NCBI RefSeq assembly: GCF_024213195.1
Contig: NZ_JANAVF010000024.1
Span: 22,401-86,400 of the forward strand
Source of the DNA: Streptomyces sp. TBY4
GTDB taxonomy: Bacteria > Actinomycetota > Actinomycetes > Streptomycetales > Streptomycetaceae
Length of the DNA: 64,000 bases
Direction of reading: 5' to 3'
In this document: positions 36,131-45,605 of the stretch, in pieces
Numbering within the stretch: the stretch's first letter is position 1
Layout of the letters: each line of letters starts with the position of its first letter
Made by a program: the position numbers and the translations under genes
The notes under the pieces: generated by a model
Told to the model about the DNA's origin: nothing
What the model saw: only the letters and a program-made list of their open reading frames with translations
Databases searched by the model: none

Positions 36131-36205
36131 GGAGCCGTAGCGCAGAGGTCGTCGCGCGCGGTCTCCAAAATCGCGAGGACGCCGGTTCGAATCCGGTCGG
36201 CTCTG
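36131..36205 (+). tRNA. tRNA-Trp(CCA), atypical
   Basis: A cloverleaf can be drawn. The acceptor GGAGCCG pairs with CGGCTCT (one G-U), the T-arm is GCCGG-TTCGAAT-CCGGT, and the anticodon stem GCGGT/ATCGC encloses the loop CTCCAAA with anticodon CCA at 36165-36167. The D-arm GCGC..GCGC leaves no base 26, so the core is unusual. The encoded 3' end is GTCC, so CCA would be added later. It differs in stems from the common Streptomyces tRNA-Trp as I know it, so it is probably a second or degenerate copy. Confidence 0.68.
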
Positions 36206-36627
36206 TCCTTCCGCCGTATCGGGCGTGACACCCGTGTTCCGGACCGCACGTGGATTCGTGCGCGAACCGGCATGGGCCAGCCCGATTGGACCCCGGCCAC
36301 AGAAGGTGCGCCCCGACGAGGCCCGTCACCGCGGTCACCGGCGATGACGGATTCGCTCAGCCCCGGCCGGTGTCAGCCACGCTGCTGCTTGCCTCCGCCG
36401 CAACCACCGTGATCGTGAGCCGAGGTCGAGGCGGCAGACCCACCTGGGAGCGCTGGAGCGGAGCGACAGGGCGAGCAGCCGCCCGCCGGGGGGCGTAGCC
36501 CCGGCCGGCTGCCGGGCCGGGACCCGGCGGACATCAGCCCGAGGCAGCCAGTGGGTGGGCACGGCCTTTCCATGCATGAAGAGCACGCAGCCTCTACGCG
36601 TTCTTGACCTGCGGAAACGCCGGGTGC
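36206..36627. other. Intergenic region without convincing genes
   Basis: Between the tRNA and the repeat array I see only short frames with no recognisable product and several GC-rich hairpins (for example around 36495-36535). The composition varies, suggesting a junction between unrelated DNA segments. Confidence 0.4.
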
Positions 36628-36713
36628 AACCCGATCCTGGGACTGGGAAACCCGTTCCTGGGGTCTAGTAACCCGTTCCTGGGATCGGGTCAACCCGGTC
36701 CCAGGAACGGGTT
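36628..36713. repeat. Iteron-like 21-bp-period repeats plus inverted copy
   Basis: AACCCGATCCTGGG at 36628 and AACCCGTTCCTGGG at 36649 and 36670 are spaced by exactly 21 bp, two helical turns. A degenerate copy follows at 36692, and CCCAGGAACGGGTT at 36700-36713 is the exact inverted copy. This pattern is typical of plasmid iterons or autoregulatory operators and stands about 185 bp before two winged-helix genes. Confidence 0.8.
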
Positions 36714-36896
36714 GCTTAGCCATGTGCACATATTTCCTGAGGGCTCGCCTTCGCGGCTCGGTTGATTAGCAATGAGTCAAGGCTGCCCTGTTCGAGGGGA
36801 GGGTCGATTAGCTATGCGGTAATGTGCATTCTGCTAACTGCGCTGACTTGGAAGCAGGTCACCTGGCGCGTGGCTGAGGGATGGGGCGGTTCACAC

Positions 36897-37385
36897 ATGG
36901 CACAGTCGGCGCGGAGCAAGATCCTCGCCCTCGTCGATCCGGACACGGGTGTCGTGGAGGAGGTCCCCCGTGCTCCGTACGCCTTCGACGGACCTCACAT
37001 CAACGTCGGGATCCGCCGCGGCCGCCAGCTTGCCTCGGCCGACTCGGGCCTGAGTGACCGTGAGTTCCGGGTGCTGGTCTGGTACTGGTTCGCGACGGAG
37101 GAACGCCAGGGGCCTGTCCAGATGACCGGTGTAGCGGTTGCGGCCGAACTCGGCATGAGTCCTGACGCTCTCTCCAAGACCATCAAGATCCTCAAGGGTG
37201 CTCGTCTGCTGGTCGAGTCCGGGGGGATCGGCCGTACGACGTTCTACCGAACGACCCCGTACCTTGCGTTCATCGGAACGGGCTTCGAACATCGTGAGGC
37301 GGTTTCCGACTGGAACCCTCCGGAGATGCGCATCCCGAAGCCGAGCGACCGCCGAGCGAGGAAGACCAAGGGAGACGCGTCATGA
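36897..37385 (+). CDS. Winged-helix DNA-binding protein (possible RepL/MarR-like)
   Basis: This 162-aa protein has a central winged-helix region (LSDREFRVLVWYWFA, then VAAELGMSPDALSKTIKIL and ARLLVESGGIGRTTFYRTT) flanked by basic tails. It resembles regulators or plasmid replication proteins with a single wHTH. ATG 36897 is chosen; GTG 36870 is an in-frame alternative. Its end overlaps the next gene by ATGA. The iteron array upstream suggests replication initiation or autoregulation. Confidence 0.72.
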   Translation: MAQSARSKILALVDPDTGVVEEVPRAPYAFDGPHINVGIRRGRQLASADSGLSDREFRVLVWYWFATEERQGPVQMTGVAVAAELGMSPDALSKTIKILKGARLLVESGGIGRTTFYRTTPYLAFIGTGFEHREAVSDWNPPEMRIPKPSDRRARKTKGDAS

Positions 37386-37705
37386 AGGTCCACGGCAGCG
37401 AGGACGTGCTGTACGTCCTCAAGCGCACGGGGCGCGTCCTGAACCCGAACCAGCGGATCGTCGTCATGCTGTACGCGGCTGCGGACCAGCGGCCGGACGG
37501 GTCGGTCTGGATCAAAGCCACCGAACTCGCCGAGACCGCGGGGATGAGCGCCCCGGTCTTCTCCCGGACCCGCAAGGAGCTCGAGGCGCTCGGGTGGCTA
37601 GAAGAGGTGGACAGCGTCGGCCCGGTAAAGGTCTTCCGACTGACGCAGACGATAGACGCCGAGCGCGACCAGTCGGCCGTGCGCCTGCGGGTCGTCAACA
37701 GCTAA
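37382..37705 (+). CDS. Second winged-helix protein coupled to the first
   Basis: This 107-aa protein has a wHTH (VLNPNQRIVVMLYAAADQR, ELAETAGMSAPVFSRTRKEL, LGWLEEVDSVGPVKVFRLT). It is weakly similar in layout to its upstream partner, so the two may be diverged duplicates that act together on the repeat array. It is translationally coupled via ATGA. No enzymatic domain is visible. Confidence 0.72.
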   Translation: MKVHGSEDVLYVLKRTGRVLNPNQRIVVMLYAAADQRPDGSVWIKATELAETAGMSAPVFSRTRKELEALGWLEEVDSVGPVKVFRLTQTIDAERDQSAVRLRVVNS

Positions 37706-37855
37706 GACCACCAGGCCCGCCCCCTCCGACCGGCCGCCGGCTCGGCGACCCCATCAGATGTCGCGCCCGGACGCCGGGCAGCATCGGTCCCGCCCGTTGG
37801 GTCGTCCCGGCTGCTCGGTCGGACCGGTATCCGACTCGTCCTGGAGGGGCTGCGC

Positions 37856-38944
37856 TCAGTGGTTCCAGTGGGCCGCCGTCTTCAGGAGGCGGTCGTTGGC
37901 GTCGGGGGTGCCGATCGTGATGCGGACGCCTTCCTCGGCGAAGGGGCGGACCATCAGGCCGGCTGCTTCGCAGGCGTCTGCGAAGTAGGCGGTGCGGGGG
38001 CCCAGGCGGAGCCAGACGAAGTTGGCGTGGCTGTCGGGGACCTCGTAGCCCTCTGCGCGCAGGGCCGCGCTGACGCGGTCGCGTTCCGCGACCAGGTCGG
38101 CCACGCGTTCGCGGAGTTCCTCCGTGGCGCGGAGGGAGGCCAGGGCGGCGGCCTGGGCGGGGCCGCTGACGCCTAGGGGGACGGAGCAGGCGCGCAGGGC
38201 GGCCGTGACCCGGGGGTGGGCCACCGCGTAGCCGACGCGGAGGGCGGCCAGACCGTAGGCCTTGGAGAAGGTGCGCAGGACGGCGACGTTGGGGCGGTCG
38301 CGGTAGAGGTCGATGCCGTCCGGGATGTCTTCGGCGGCGTCCACCACGAACTCGCGGTAGGCCTCGTCTATGACGATCAGGATGTGCGGGGGTATGCGGT
38401 TCAGGAAGCGTTCCAGTTCGGCGCGGCGGACGGCCGTGCCGGTCGGGTTGTTCGGGTTGCAGACGAAGATCAGGCGGGTGCGGTCGGTGACCGCGTCGGC
38501 CAGTGCGTCCAGGTCGTGGGTCTCGTCGCGCAGCGGGACCTGGACGGAGGTCGCCCCGGCGGCCCAGGCCAGCAGCGGGTACGCCTCGAAGGAGCGCCAG
38601 GCGAAGACGACTTCGTCGCCCGGGCCCGCGGCCGCCGCGACCAGGTGCTGGGTGATGCCGACCGAGCCGGTGCCCAGCACCAGGTGGTCGGCGGGTACGC
38701 CGAGGCGCCCGGAGAGTTCCGCGATGAGCTCGGCCGCGCTGGGGTCGGGGTACCGGTTGAGGCGGCCCAGCCAGGTCTCGACCGCGGCGATCACCGAGGG
38801 GAGCGGCGGGTACGGGTTCTCGTTCGAGGAGAGCTTGTCGACGAACTCGTCGCGGGCCGCGCGGCCCGGCACGTAGGCGGGGAGCGTCGAGACGTCGGCG
38901 CGGAGGAGGGGGAGGGGAGAGTCGGGGAGGACCGGATCGGGCAT
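37856..38944 (-). CDS. HisC-like class I/II aminotransferase
   Basis: This 362-aa PLP enzyme has KLSSNENPYPPLPSV, ELIAELSGRLGVPADHLVLGTGS, NPNNPTGTAV, VIDEAYREFV and the PLP lysine in LRTFSKAYGLAALRVGYA. It matches HisC or aromatic aminotransferase (Pat). It could serve histidine biosynthesis or transaminate an aryl pyruvate such as the 4-hydroxyphenylpyruvate made by the upstream cluster, but it is 9 kb away, so that link is speculative. Start ATG 38944 gives MPDPVLPDSPLPLLRADV. Confidence 0.88.
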   Translation of the reverse strand: MPDPVLPDSPLPLLRADVSTLPAYVPGRAARDEFVDKLSSNENPYPPLPSVIAAVETWLGRLNRYPDPSAAELIAELSGRLGVPADHLVLGTGSVGITQHLVAAAAGPGDEVVFAWRSFEAYPLLAWAAGATSVQVPLRDETHDLDALADAVTDRTRLIFVCNPNNPTGTAVRRAELERFLNRIPPHILIVIDEAYREFVVDAAEDIPDGIDLYRDRPNVAVLRTFSKAYGLAALRVGYAVAHPRVTAALRACSVPLGVSGPAQAAALASLRATEELRERVADLVAERDRVSAALRAEGYEVPDSHANFVWLRLGPRTAYFADACEAAGLMVRPFAEEGVRITIGTPDANDRLLKTAAHWNH

Positions 38945-39080
38945 GGCGCAGTCCTTAGGCGGGGGAGGGGAGCCGGGCGGGGAGTACAACACCGTCCGGT
39001 CGCGCCGACGGGGGAGGCGGCACGACCGGACGGTGACCGGGGAGACGGGAAGAGGGGGGCGGCGCGGGAGCCGCGGGGGT

Positions 39081-39995
39081 TCAGCCCCGCGCCGGTGCCG
39101 GCGGGTTGTAGGGCGAGGGACCGCCGAACGCCCAGCGCAGCCGGGTCGCCCCGTCGATCTGCACCACACGCTCGATGTCGAACTCGCACATCCGCAGGGC
39201 TCCGGGCACGTCGGCCCGGTCCCCCTCGGCCCAGTTGATCCGAGCCTTGCCCGTCAGTTGCAGGGTGTGGCCGGACTCCCAGTCCAGGAAGAGCAGTCCG
39301 CAGTTCTCGTTGAGCTGCAGATTGCCCAGGGTCATGTAGAAGGAATTGCCGAAGTAGTCGGGCCATACGAGCCTGCGCGGTCCCGCCACCGTGACGAAAC
39401 CGGGGTCGCCGCCGCGGTGCGAGGAGTCCGCGCCGTAGCCGTCGGCCCGACTGGCGATGAAGAAGGTGTCCGCCCCGCGGATCCACTTCTCCTGCTCGGG
39501 CGTCAGCGCGTCGCCGTCCCGGGTCTCCCGGGGGCCGGAGGCAGGGCCGTCCGCGACCGGGACCCGTACCTGCAGGTACTTGGGGCAGTTGCCCAGCACC
39601 TGCTCGGTGCGGATGTGGAGGGAATCGCCTTCGCGCCGCGCCACGCCGTTGATCCGGATCCGGGTCGTCGTGTGCGGTTCGAGGGCGAGCAGCCCGATGT
39701 CGGCCGTCTCGGCGAAGGCCTCGGCGAGCGGATCGCCCGGGACGGGCAGGGAGGACAGCGTGATCGTGCGCCGGCTCGTGGGCAGGGCGAAGCCGGGGTC
39801 GCCCGTGACCAGCGAGGACCACATGGCGCCCGTGGCGTCGGCGCCGCCCAGGAAGAGCATGCGCTGGCGCATCAGGTACTGGTCGAAGCCGGGCTGGATC
39901 ACGTCGTCGAACATCGGCGAACCCCAGCCGGGACCGCCTTCGCCGGCCTGCTTCTGGACGGCCTGTTCACCCTCGTGATGGGGGGTCTTGATCAC
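39081..39995 (-). CDS. Pyridoxamine-5'-phosphate-oxidase-like FMN protein
   Basis: This 304-aa protein has PPOX/flavin-binding split-barrel features: MWSSLVTGDPGFALPTSRRT in the first barrel and NLQLNENCGLLFLDWESGHTLQLTGKARI in the second. Such proteins bind FMN or F420 and reduce small organics or act as oxidoreductases. It sits between the aminotransferase and GAPDH genes on the same strand. Confidence 0.85.
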   Translation of the reverse strand: MIKTPHHEGEQAVQKQAGEGGPGWGSPMFDDVIQPGFDQYLMRQRMLFLGGADATGAMWSSLVTGDPGFALPTSRRTITLSSLPVPGDPLAEAFAETADIGLLALEPHTTTRIRINGVARREGDSLHIRTEQVLGNCPKYLQVRVPVADGPASGPRETRDGDALTPEQEKWIRGADTFFIASRADGYGADSSHRGGDPGFVTVAGPRRLVWPDYFGNSFYMTLGNLQLNENCGLLFLDWESGHTLQLTGKARINWAEGDRADVPGALRMCEFDIERVVQIDGATRLRWAFGGPSPYNPPAPARG

Positions 39996-40044
39996 GGGAA
40001 TCGGGATCCTCCGGTCGGGACGGGCGCCGGTCAGCCGACGACGG

Positions 40045-41052
<1,008 letters not shown>

Positions 41053-41238
41053 GTGATACCCCTCGTTCGGAAACTACATCCATGACCGCACGTGAAGCCG
41101 CGTTGTCCGGCCAGCACTCGCCATCAACTGTACCGGCTGAAGTCAGGAGCGCCTTATGTAAATGCGCCTGTTCCTGGCCTGTTTGCGCACGAAAGCCGAG
41201 GTTGGGCCCGGTACATCGAAACATCTGATCGCGCGTGA

Positions 41239-41256
41239 GTACGTGCATGCAGGTAT
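41239..41256. promoter_or_regulatory. Candidate ARE-like operator between gap and AraC gene
   Basis: GTACGTGCATGCAGGTAT shares TACGTGC with the site at 9062 and GCAGGT with the one at 10000. It lies 57 bp upstream of the AraC start and in the divergent promoter region of the GAPDH gene, so a GBL receptor could control both. Confidence 0.62.
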
Positions 41257-41312
41257 GTTTTTATGGGTCTGCCTGTCACGATGACATGACGCTTCCCGGA
41301 GCGAGGAGACCG

Positions 41313-42281
41313 ATGGACATGCTGCGCCTTCGCGGGCCGAGCACATTCGTGCCGGACCGCAGTCCACCGCTCGCCCCGCCCGCTGCCCCGCTCGCCGCGG
41401 GTACGACGGCACGGGTCATCCGGGCGCACGGCGAGTCCGTGTACGGGACCGCCGTCCGCCGCGAGTTCGGGGACGTCACCATCTCCCTCGTCACCGGGGA
41501 GGCCCACGAGGCCGTACGCCCCGGCCGCCACATCCGCCCCGACCCCTCCGAGTCCCTGCGGGTGTTCCGGGTGCTGGCCGGCGAGATCCACGTCCACCAG
41601 GACGGCCGCCGGGGCCAGGCGAGCGGCCCGCAGATCATCTGCTGCGACACCAGCCGGCCGTACCGCCTCCTGCTGCCCCGGCCCTTCCGCCTGGTCGAGG
41701 TCCAGCTGCCGCACCGGCACCTCGGCATGTCGGCCGGCGACACCGCGAAGCTCACCGCCACCGGCTGGTGCGGGCGGATGGGCGCGGGAGCCCTGCTCTC
41801 CCAGCTCCTCGCCGGACTCCACGACCACGGCACCGAGATCCACTCCGCCGTGGACCGGGTCGGCGCCACCGTGGCGGGCCTGACCGCGGCCGTCCTCGCC
41901 GACCGGCTGCGCCACGTCGCCGCCGAGGACGAGGTGGCCCGGCACGACCTCATGCTCGGCATCCAGGCGTACATCCGCGCACGGCTTTCCGACCCCGACC
42001 TCACCCCGCAGGCGGTCGCCGAGCACCACAACATCTCGCTGCGCTACCTCCAGCGGATCTTCCAGGAGCACGGGACCAGCCCGGCCCGGTGGATCCGCGA
42101 CGAACGCCTCGCCCGCTGCCGGTCGGAGCTGCGCGACCCGCGGCTCGAACACCTCCCCGTCGGGGTGATCGGCGAACGGTCCGGCCTGTACCAGGCCTCG
42201 CACTTCAGCCGGCTCTTCCGCGACCGGTACGGACTCACGCCGCGCGGCTACCGGACCATGCGCGAGTCCGTGCCCACGTAG
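41313..42281 (+). CDS. AraC-family transcriptional regulator
   Basis: This 322-aa protein has an N-terminal AraC-binding-2 cupin-like domain (HIRPDPSESLRVFRVLAGEI) and a C-terminal double HTH (LTPQAVAEHHNISLRYLQRIF, then LYQASHFSRLFRDRYGLTPRGYR). ATG 41313 is preceded by GAGGAGACC. It is transcribed toward the methyltransferase/ligase pair and probably activates it. Its promoter holds an ARE-like site, making it a candidate intermediary of the GBL signal. Confidence 0.9.
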   Translation: MDMLRLRGPSTFVPDRSPPLAPPAAPLAAGTTARVIRAHGESVYGTAVRREFGDVTISLVTGEAHEAVRPGRHIRPDPSESLRVFRVLAGEIHVHQDGRRGQASGPQIICCDTSRPYRLLLPRPFRLVEVQLPHRHLGMSAGDTAKLTATGWCGRMGAGALLSQLLAGLHDHGTEIHSAVDRVGATVAGLTAAVLADRLRHVAAEDEVARHDLMLGIQAYIRARLSDPDLTPQAVAEHHNISLRYLQRIFQEHGTSPARWIRDERLARCRSELRDPRLEHLPVGVIGERSGLYQASHFSRLFRDRYGLTPRGYRTMRESVPT

Positions 42282-42391
42282 GGGAGGACCCGCAGACCGG
42301 CACCGGGCACCGCGGACCACCGGCGGGCACCGCAGACCACCGGCGGGCACTGACGACCGACCAGCACTGACATCCGAGGAGGATGACGGAT

Positions 42392-43192
42392 TTGACCGGC
42401 ACGAGCTTCGAATTCCCCGGTGAGTACTACGAGATCATGCGGAAGGACTTCCGCAACCTCGACGCCGAGACGGAGTTCCTCGCGTCCCTGCTCCCCGAGG
42501 CGGGCACCGTACTCGACCTGGGCTGCGGCACCGGCTCCAACCTGCGCGCCCTGCGCGGGCGCGGCCACCGCGGCACCGGCGTCGACCAGAGCGCCGCGTT
42601 CCTGGAGTACGCGCGCGCCGCCGGCGACGAGGACATCTCCTACGTGGAGGCCCGCGCCGAGGAGTACCGCACCGACGAGCGCTACGACCTCGTGTACAGC
42701 CTCTTCATGACCCTGAACTACCTGGAGCGCGACCGGCTCCCGGCCGTCCTGCGGTCCGTCCGCGAGCTGCTGAACCCCGGCGGGCAGGTCGTCCTGGAAT
42801 TCGGCCACCTGCTGAACTTCGTCGACTCCTTCCAGCCCAACAGCGTCGGCCACCACCGCCGCGACGGGGTCCTCATCACCCGCCTCGCCCGCCAGTTCAT
42901 CAACGCGCACGCCGCGAACTGGCGCAACGAGGAGACCCTGCTGGTCCGCACCCCGGACGGCACGGTCGCCATGTACGACAACTTCTTCGACCAGGCCGTC
43001 CTGACCGGGCCCGAGGTCCGCGAACTGCTGGCGGCTGCGGGGCTGACCATCACGGCCGAGTACGGCGGCTTCCGCAAGGAGCCCGCGCCCTTCCACGGCC
43101 GGGGCCCGCTCGTCATCGTGGCCACGGCGACCGACACGACCCCCGCTGACACCGCGTCCGACACCGCTCAGCAAGAGGAGAACCAGGCATGA
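42392..43192 (+). CDS. Class I SAM-dependent methyltransferase
   Basis: This methyltransferase of about 266 aa has motif I VLDLGCGTGSNLRAL and the acidic loop GVDQSAAFLEYAR. The end is a Thr/Ala/Asp-rich tail. The TTG at 42392 is preferred because GAGGAGG directly abuts ATG 42383, leaving no spacing for that start. It is ATGA-coupled to the acyl-AMP ligase, so it likely methylates the same small acyl or aromatic substrate or a product derived from it. Confidence 0.87.
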   Translation: MTGTSFEFPGEYYEIMRKDFRNLDAETEFLASLLPEAGTVLDLGCGTGSNLRALRGRGHRGTGVDQSAAFLEYARAAGDEDISYVEARAEEYRTDERYDLVYSLFMTLNYLERDRLPAVLRSVRELLNPGGQVVLEFGHLLNFVDSFQPNSVGHHRRDGVLITRLARQFINAHAANWRNEETLLVRTPDGTVAMYDNFFDQAVLTGPEVRELLAAAGLTITAEYGGFRKEPAPFHGRGPLVIVATATDTTPADTASDTAQQEENQA

Positions 43193-44859
43193 CCGGCACC
43201 GGCATTTCGCTGCTCGACGGCGGGCCCGCCCCCGAAACCGGCGTCGCGCACCTCGGCGCCGCCCTCGTCCGCGCCGTCGCCGAGGGCGGGGCCGACGGCC
43301 GCGGGGTGACGTACATCCGCGCCGACGGCACGGAGGTCCACCAGAGCTACGCCGAGCTCCTCGACGGCGCCTCGCGCGTCCTGGCCGGCCTGCGCGCCGC
43401 CGGCGCCGTGGCCGGAGAGAAGATCATCCTGCAGTCGGCCGACGACGCCGACCTCCTCGCCGGCTTCTGGGGCTGCGTCCTCGGCGGCTTCCTCCCGCTT
43501 CCCGTCAGCGCCGACGCCGTCAACGGCCCCGGCCTGCTGGAGCGCGTATGGGCCGGCTACGGCCGCCCCCGCGTCCTGACCGGCACCGGCCAGGAGATCG
43601 CGCCCGCCGTCACCGCCGACTCCGCCTGGACCGCCGCGCACCTCGGCGACGTGGCGGGCCTGCGCACCGCCCACGCGGCGGACCTCGCCTGGCACGAGCC
43701 GGACGCCGCGGACCCGGCCGTCCTGCTGCTCACCTCCGGCAGCACCGGCGTGCCCAAGGCCGTCAGCCTCACCCACCGCAACATCCTCACGCGCAGCGCG
43801 GCCACCTCCCGCGTGAACAAGCTCGACGCGGACACCCGCACCTTCAACTGGATGCCGCTGGACCACATCGGCGGGCTGATCATGTTCCACGCGCGCGACG
43901 TCTTCCTCGGCGCCGCCCAGGTCCACGCCAAGATCCAGTGGGTGCTCGAGGACCCGCTGCGCTGGCTCGACGCCGTCTCCGCCCACCGGGCCGACACCAC
44001 CTGGGCGCCCAACTTCGCCTTCGTGCTCGTCAACGACCAGGCCGGCCGCTTCGAGGGCCGCGGCTGGGACCTGTCCCCGCTGCGCTACATCATGAACGGC
44101 GGCGAGGCCGTCCGCTCCGGCGTCGTCCGCCGCTTCCTGGACCTCCTGGCCCCCTACGGGCTGCCCGCGACCGCCATGTTCCCCGGCTGGGGCATGTCCG
44201 AGACCACGGCCGGCGTGGCCGACTGCCAGTTCACCGAGGCCGCCGCCGGCGACGACCGGTACGTGCCCGTCGGCCGCCCGCAGCCCGGCACCCGCATCCG
44301 GGTCGTCGACGAGCACGGCACCCTCGTGCCGTGGGGCGTCACCGGCCGCCTCCAGGTCACCGGCTCGACCATCACCTCCGGGTACCACGACAACCCCGTG
44401 CAGAACCGGCAGTCCTTCACGGAGGACGGCTGGTTCAAGACCGGCGACCTGGCGTACGTGGAGAACGGCATCCTCACCGTCACCGGCCGCACCGACGACG
44501 TCATCCAGCTCGGTGAGATCGCCTACCACGGCCACGAGATCGAGGCCGCCGTCGAGGAACTCGACTTCATCGAGCCCTCGTACACCGTCGCCTCCCTCGT
44601 CACCGCTGAGCCCGGCGGACCCGAGGAGCTGGCGGTCTTCTTCAGCCCGCGCGCCGGCACCCTCACCATCACCGGGGAACAGGGCGAGCGGATCCGCGAG
44701 CGGGTCCGCGAGCGGCTGGGCGTCGACGTACCGCACCTGCTGCCCGTGGACCGCTCCGAGATCCCCAAGACCGGCATCGGCAAGCTCCGCCGCGCCCAGC
44801 TCCGCAAGAGCTTCGAGGACGGCCTGGCCTCCGCCGTCCCGGCCGGCACCGCGGCCTGA
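43189..44859 (+). CDS. Fatty-acyl-AMP-ligase-like adenylating enzyme (AL type)
   Basis: This 556-aa ANL enzyme has intact motifs: LLTSGSTGVPKAVSLTH (A3), GWGMSETTAG (A5), GWFKTGDLAYV (A7), GRTDDVIQLGEIAYHGHEIE (A8) and KTGIGKLRRAQLRK (A10). The segment NWMPLDHIGGLIMFHARDVF is characteristic of acyl-ligase loading domains found at the start of PKS/NRPS lines. It should make acyl-AMP and pass it to a carrier protein, none of which is in the window. It is coupled to the upstream methyltransferase and ends at a perfect hairpin. Confidence 0.9.
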   Translation: MTGTGISLLDGGPAPETGVAHLGAALVRAVAEGGADGRGVTYIRADGTEVHQSYAELLDGASRVLAGLRAAGAVAGEKIILQSADDADLLAGFWGCVLGGFLPLPVSADAVNGPGLLERVWAGYGRPRVLTGTGQEIAPAVTADSAWTAAHLGDVAGLRTAHAADLAWHEPDAADPAVLLLTSGSTGVPKAVSLTHRNILTRSAATSRVNKLDADTRTFNWMPLDHIGGLIMFHARDVFLGAAQVHAKIQWVLEDPLRWLDAVSAHRADTTWAPNFAFVLVNDQAGRFEGRGWDLSPLRYIMNGGEAVRSGVVRRFLDLLAPYGLPATAMFPGWGMSETTAGVADCQFTEAAAGDDRYVPVGRPQPGTRIRVVDEHGTLVPWGVTGRLQVTGSTITSGYHDNPVQNRQSFTEDGWFKTGDLAYVENGILTVTGRTDDVIQLGEIAYHGHEIEAAVEELDFIEPSYTVASLVTAEPGGPEELAVFFSPRAGTLTITGEQGERIRERVRERLGVDVPHLLPVDRSEIPKTGIGKLRRAQLRKSFEDGLASAVPAGTAA

Positions 44860-44860
44860 C

Positions 44861-44917
44861 CGTACGGGTGGTGCGGCTCGGGCGGGCCGCCCCAGGGCCT
44901 GTCGCACCACCCGTACG
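44861..44917. terminator. Hairpin terminator after the acyl-AMP ligase
   Basis: Perfect 15-bp arms CGTACGGGTGGTGCG (44861-44875) and CGCACCACCCGTACG (44903-44917) enclose a G/C-rich loop directly after the stop codon. Confidence 0.8.
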
Positions 44918-44946
44918 CCTCCATCCCCTACGCACGAGGAGCGCCC

Positions 44947-45603
44947 ATGGCGCAGCAGGAGCGAGCCGAGCGGACGCGCCGGGCTCTGATCAACGGCGCC
45001 GCCAAGGCCATTGACCTCTACGGCTACGAAGGGGCCTCGCTCGCGGTGATCTGTACCGCCGCGGGCGTCACCAAGGGCGCCCTCATGTACCACTTCCCCG
45101 CCAAGGACGACCTGATCAGGGCGGTGCGCACCGAAGCCCGGCACGTGGTCGTCGACGCGCTCGGCGCGGTGCCGCACCGCGGGATCCGGCCCCTGCAGAC
45201 CGCCGTCGACATGACCCACGCCGTCGCCGGGCGGCTCGGGCACGACCCCGTCGTACGGGCGGGCGCCCGGCTCACCCGGGAGTTCGTGCACTACCCCGAC
45301 GGCAGCGTCTCCTGGACCGACGCCGTACGCGAAGAACTGGCCGACGCGCTGGCGGGCGCGGCCGACCCGTGGGGGACGGCGGCGCAGCTCGTGTACTCCC
45401 TGATCGGGATGGACGTGTGCCTGCGCGGCGAGGAGCACAGGCCGGGCCGGTCCTGCGGGCCGCTGCGCGGGCACCTGACCCGGCTGTGGCAGCTGCTCCT
45501 GCCCGGGATCCTCGCGGCGCCGCAGGCGGTGGAGCTGTACCGGGCGGAGGGGTCCTCGCCGTACTGTGCGTTCGCGGCCGTGCCTACGGGGCTGCGGGGG
45601 TGA
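44947..45603 (+). CDS. TetR-family regulator (GBL-receptor-like N-terminus)
   Basis: This 218-aa protein has an N-terminus MAQQERAERTRRALINGA and the HTH YEGASLAVICTAAGVTKGALMYHF, in the style of ScbR/ArpA or pseudo-receptors. The C-terminal ligand domain is less conserved. It may respond to a butyrolactone or a cluster antibiotic. It follows the acyl-ligase terminator on the same strand and is followed by a CGNR protein at a 2-bp gap. Confidence 0.85.
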   Translation: MAQQERAERTRRALINGAAKAIDLYGYEGASLAVICTAAGVTKGALMYHFPAKDDLIRAVRTEARHVVVDALGAVPHRGIRPLQTAVDMTHAVAGRLGHDPVVRAGARLTREFVHYPDGSVSWTDAVREELADALAGAADPWGTAAQLVYSLIGMDVCLRGEEHRPGRSCGPLRGHLTRLWQLLLPGILAAPQAVELYRAEGSSPYCAFAAVPTGLRG

Positions 45604-45605
45604 GC

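Noticed and set aside
36762..36897. TTG start extending the first winged-helix protein N-terminally
   Set aside because: The extension is not protein-like and crosses repeats of GATTAGC(A/T)ATG; ATG 36897 fits the domain better.
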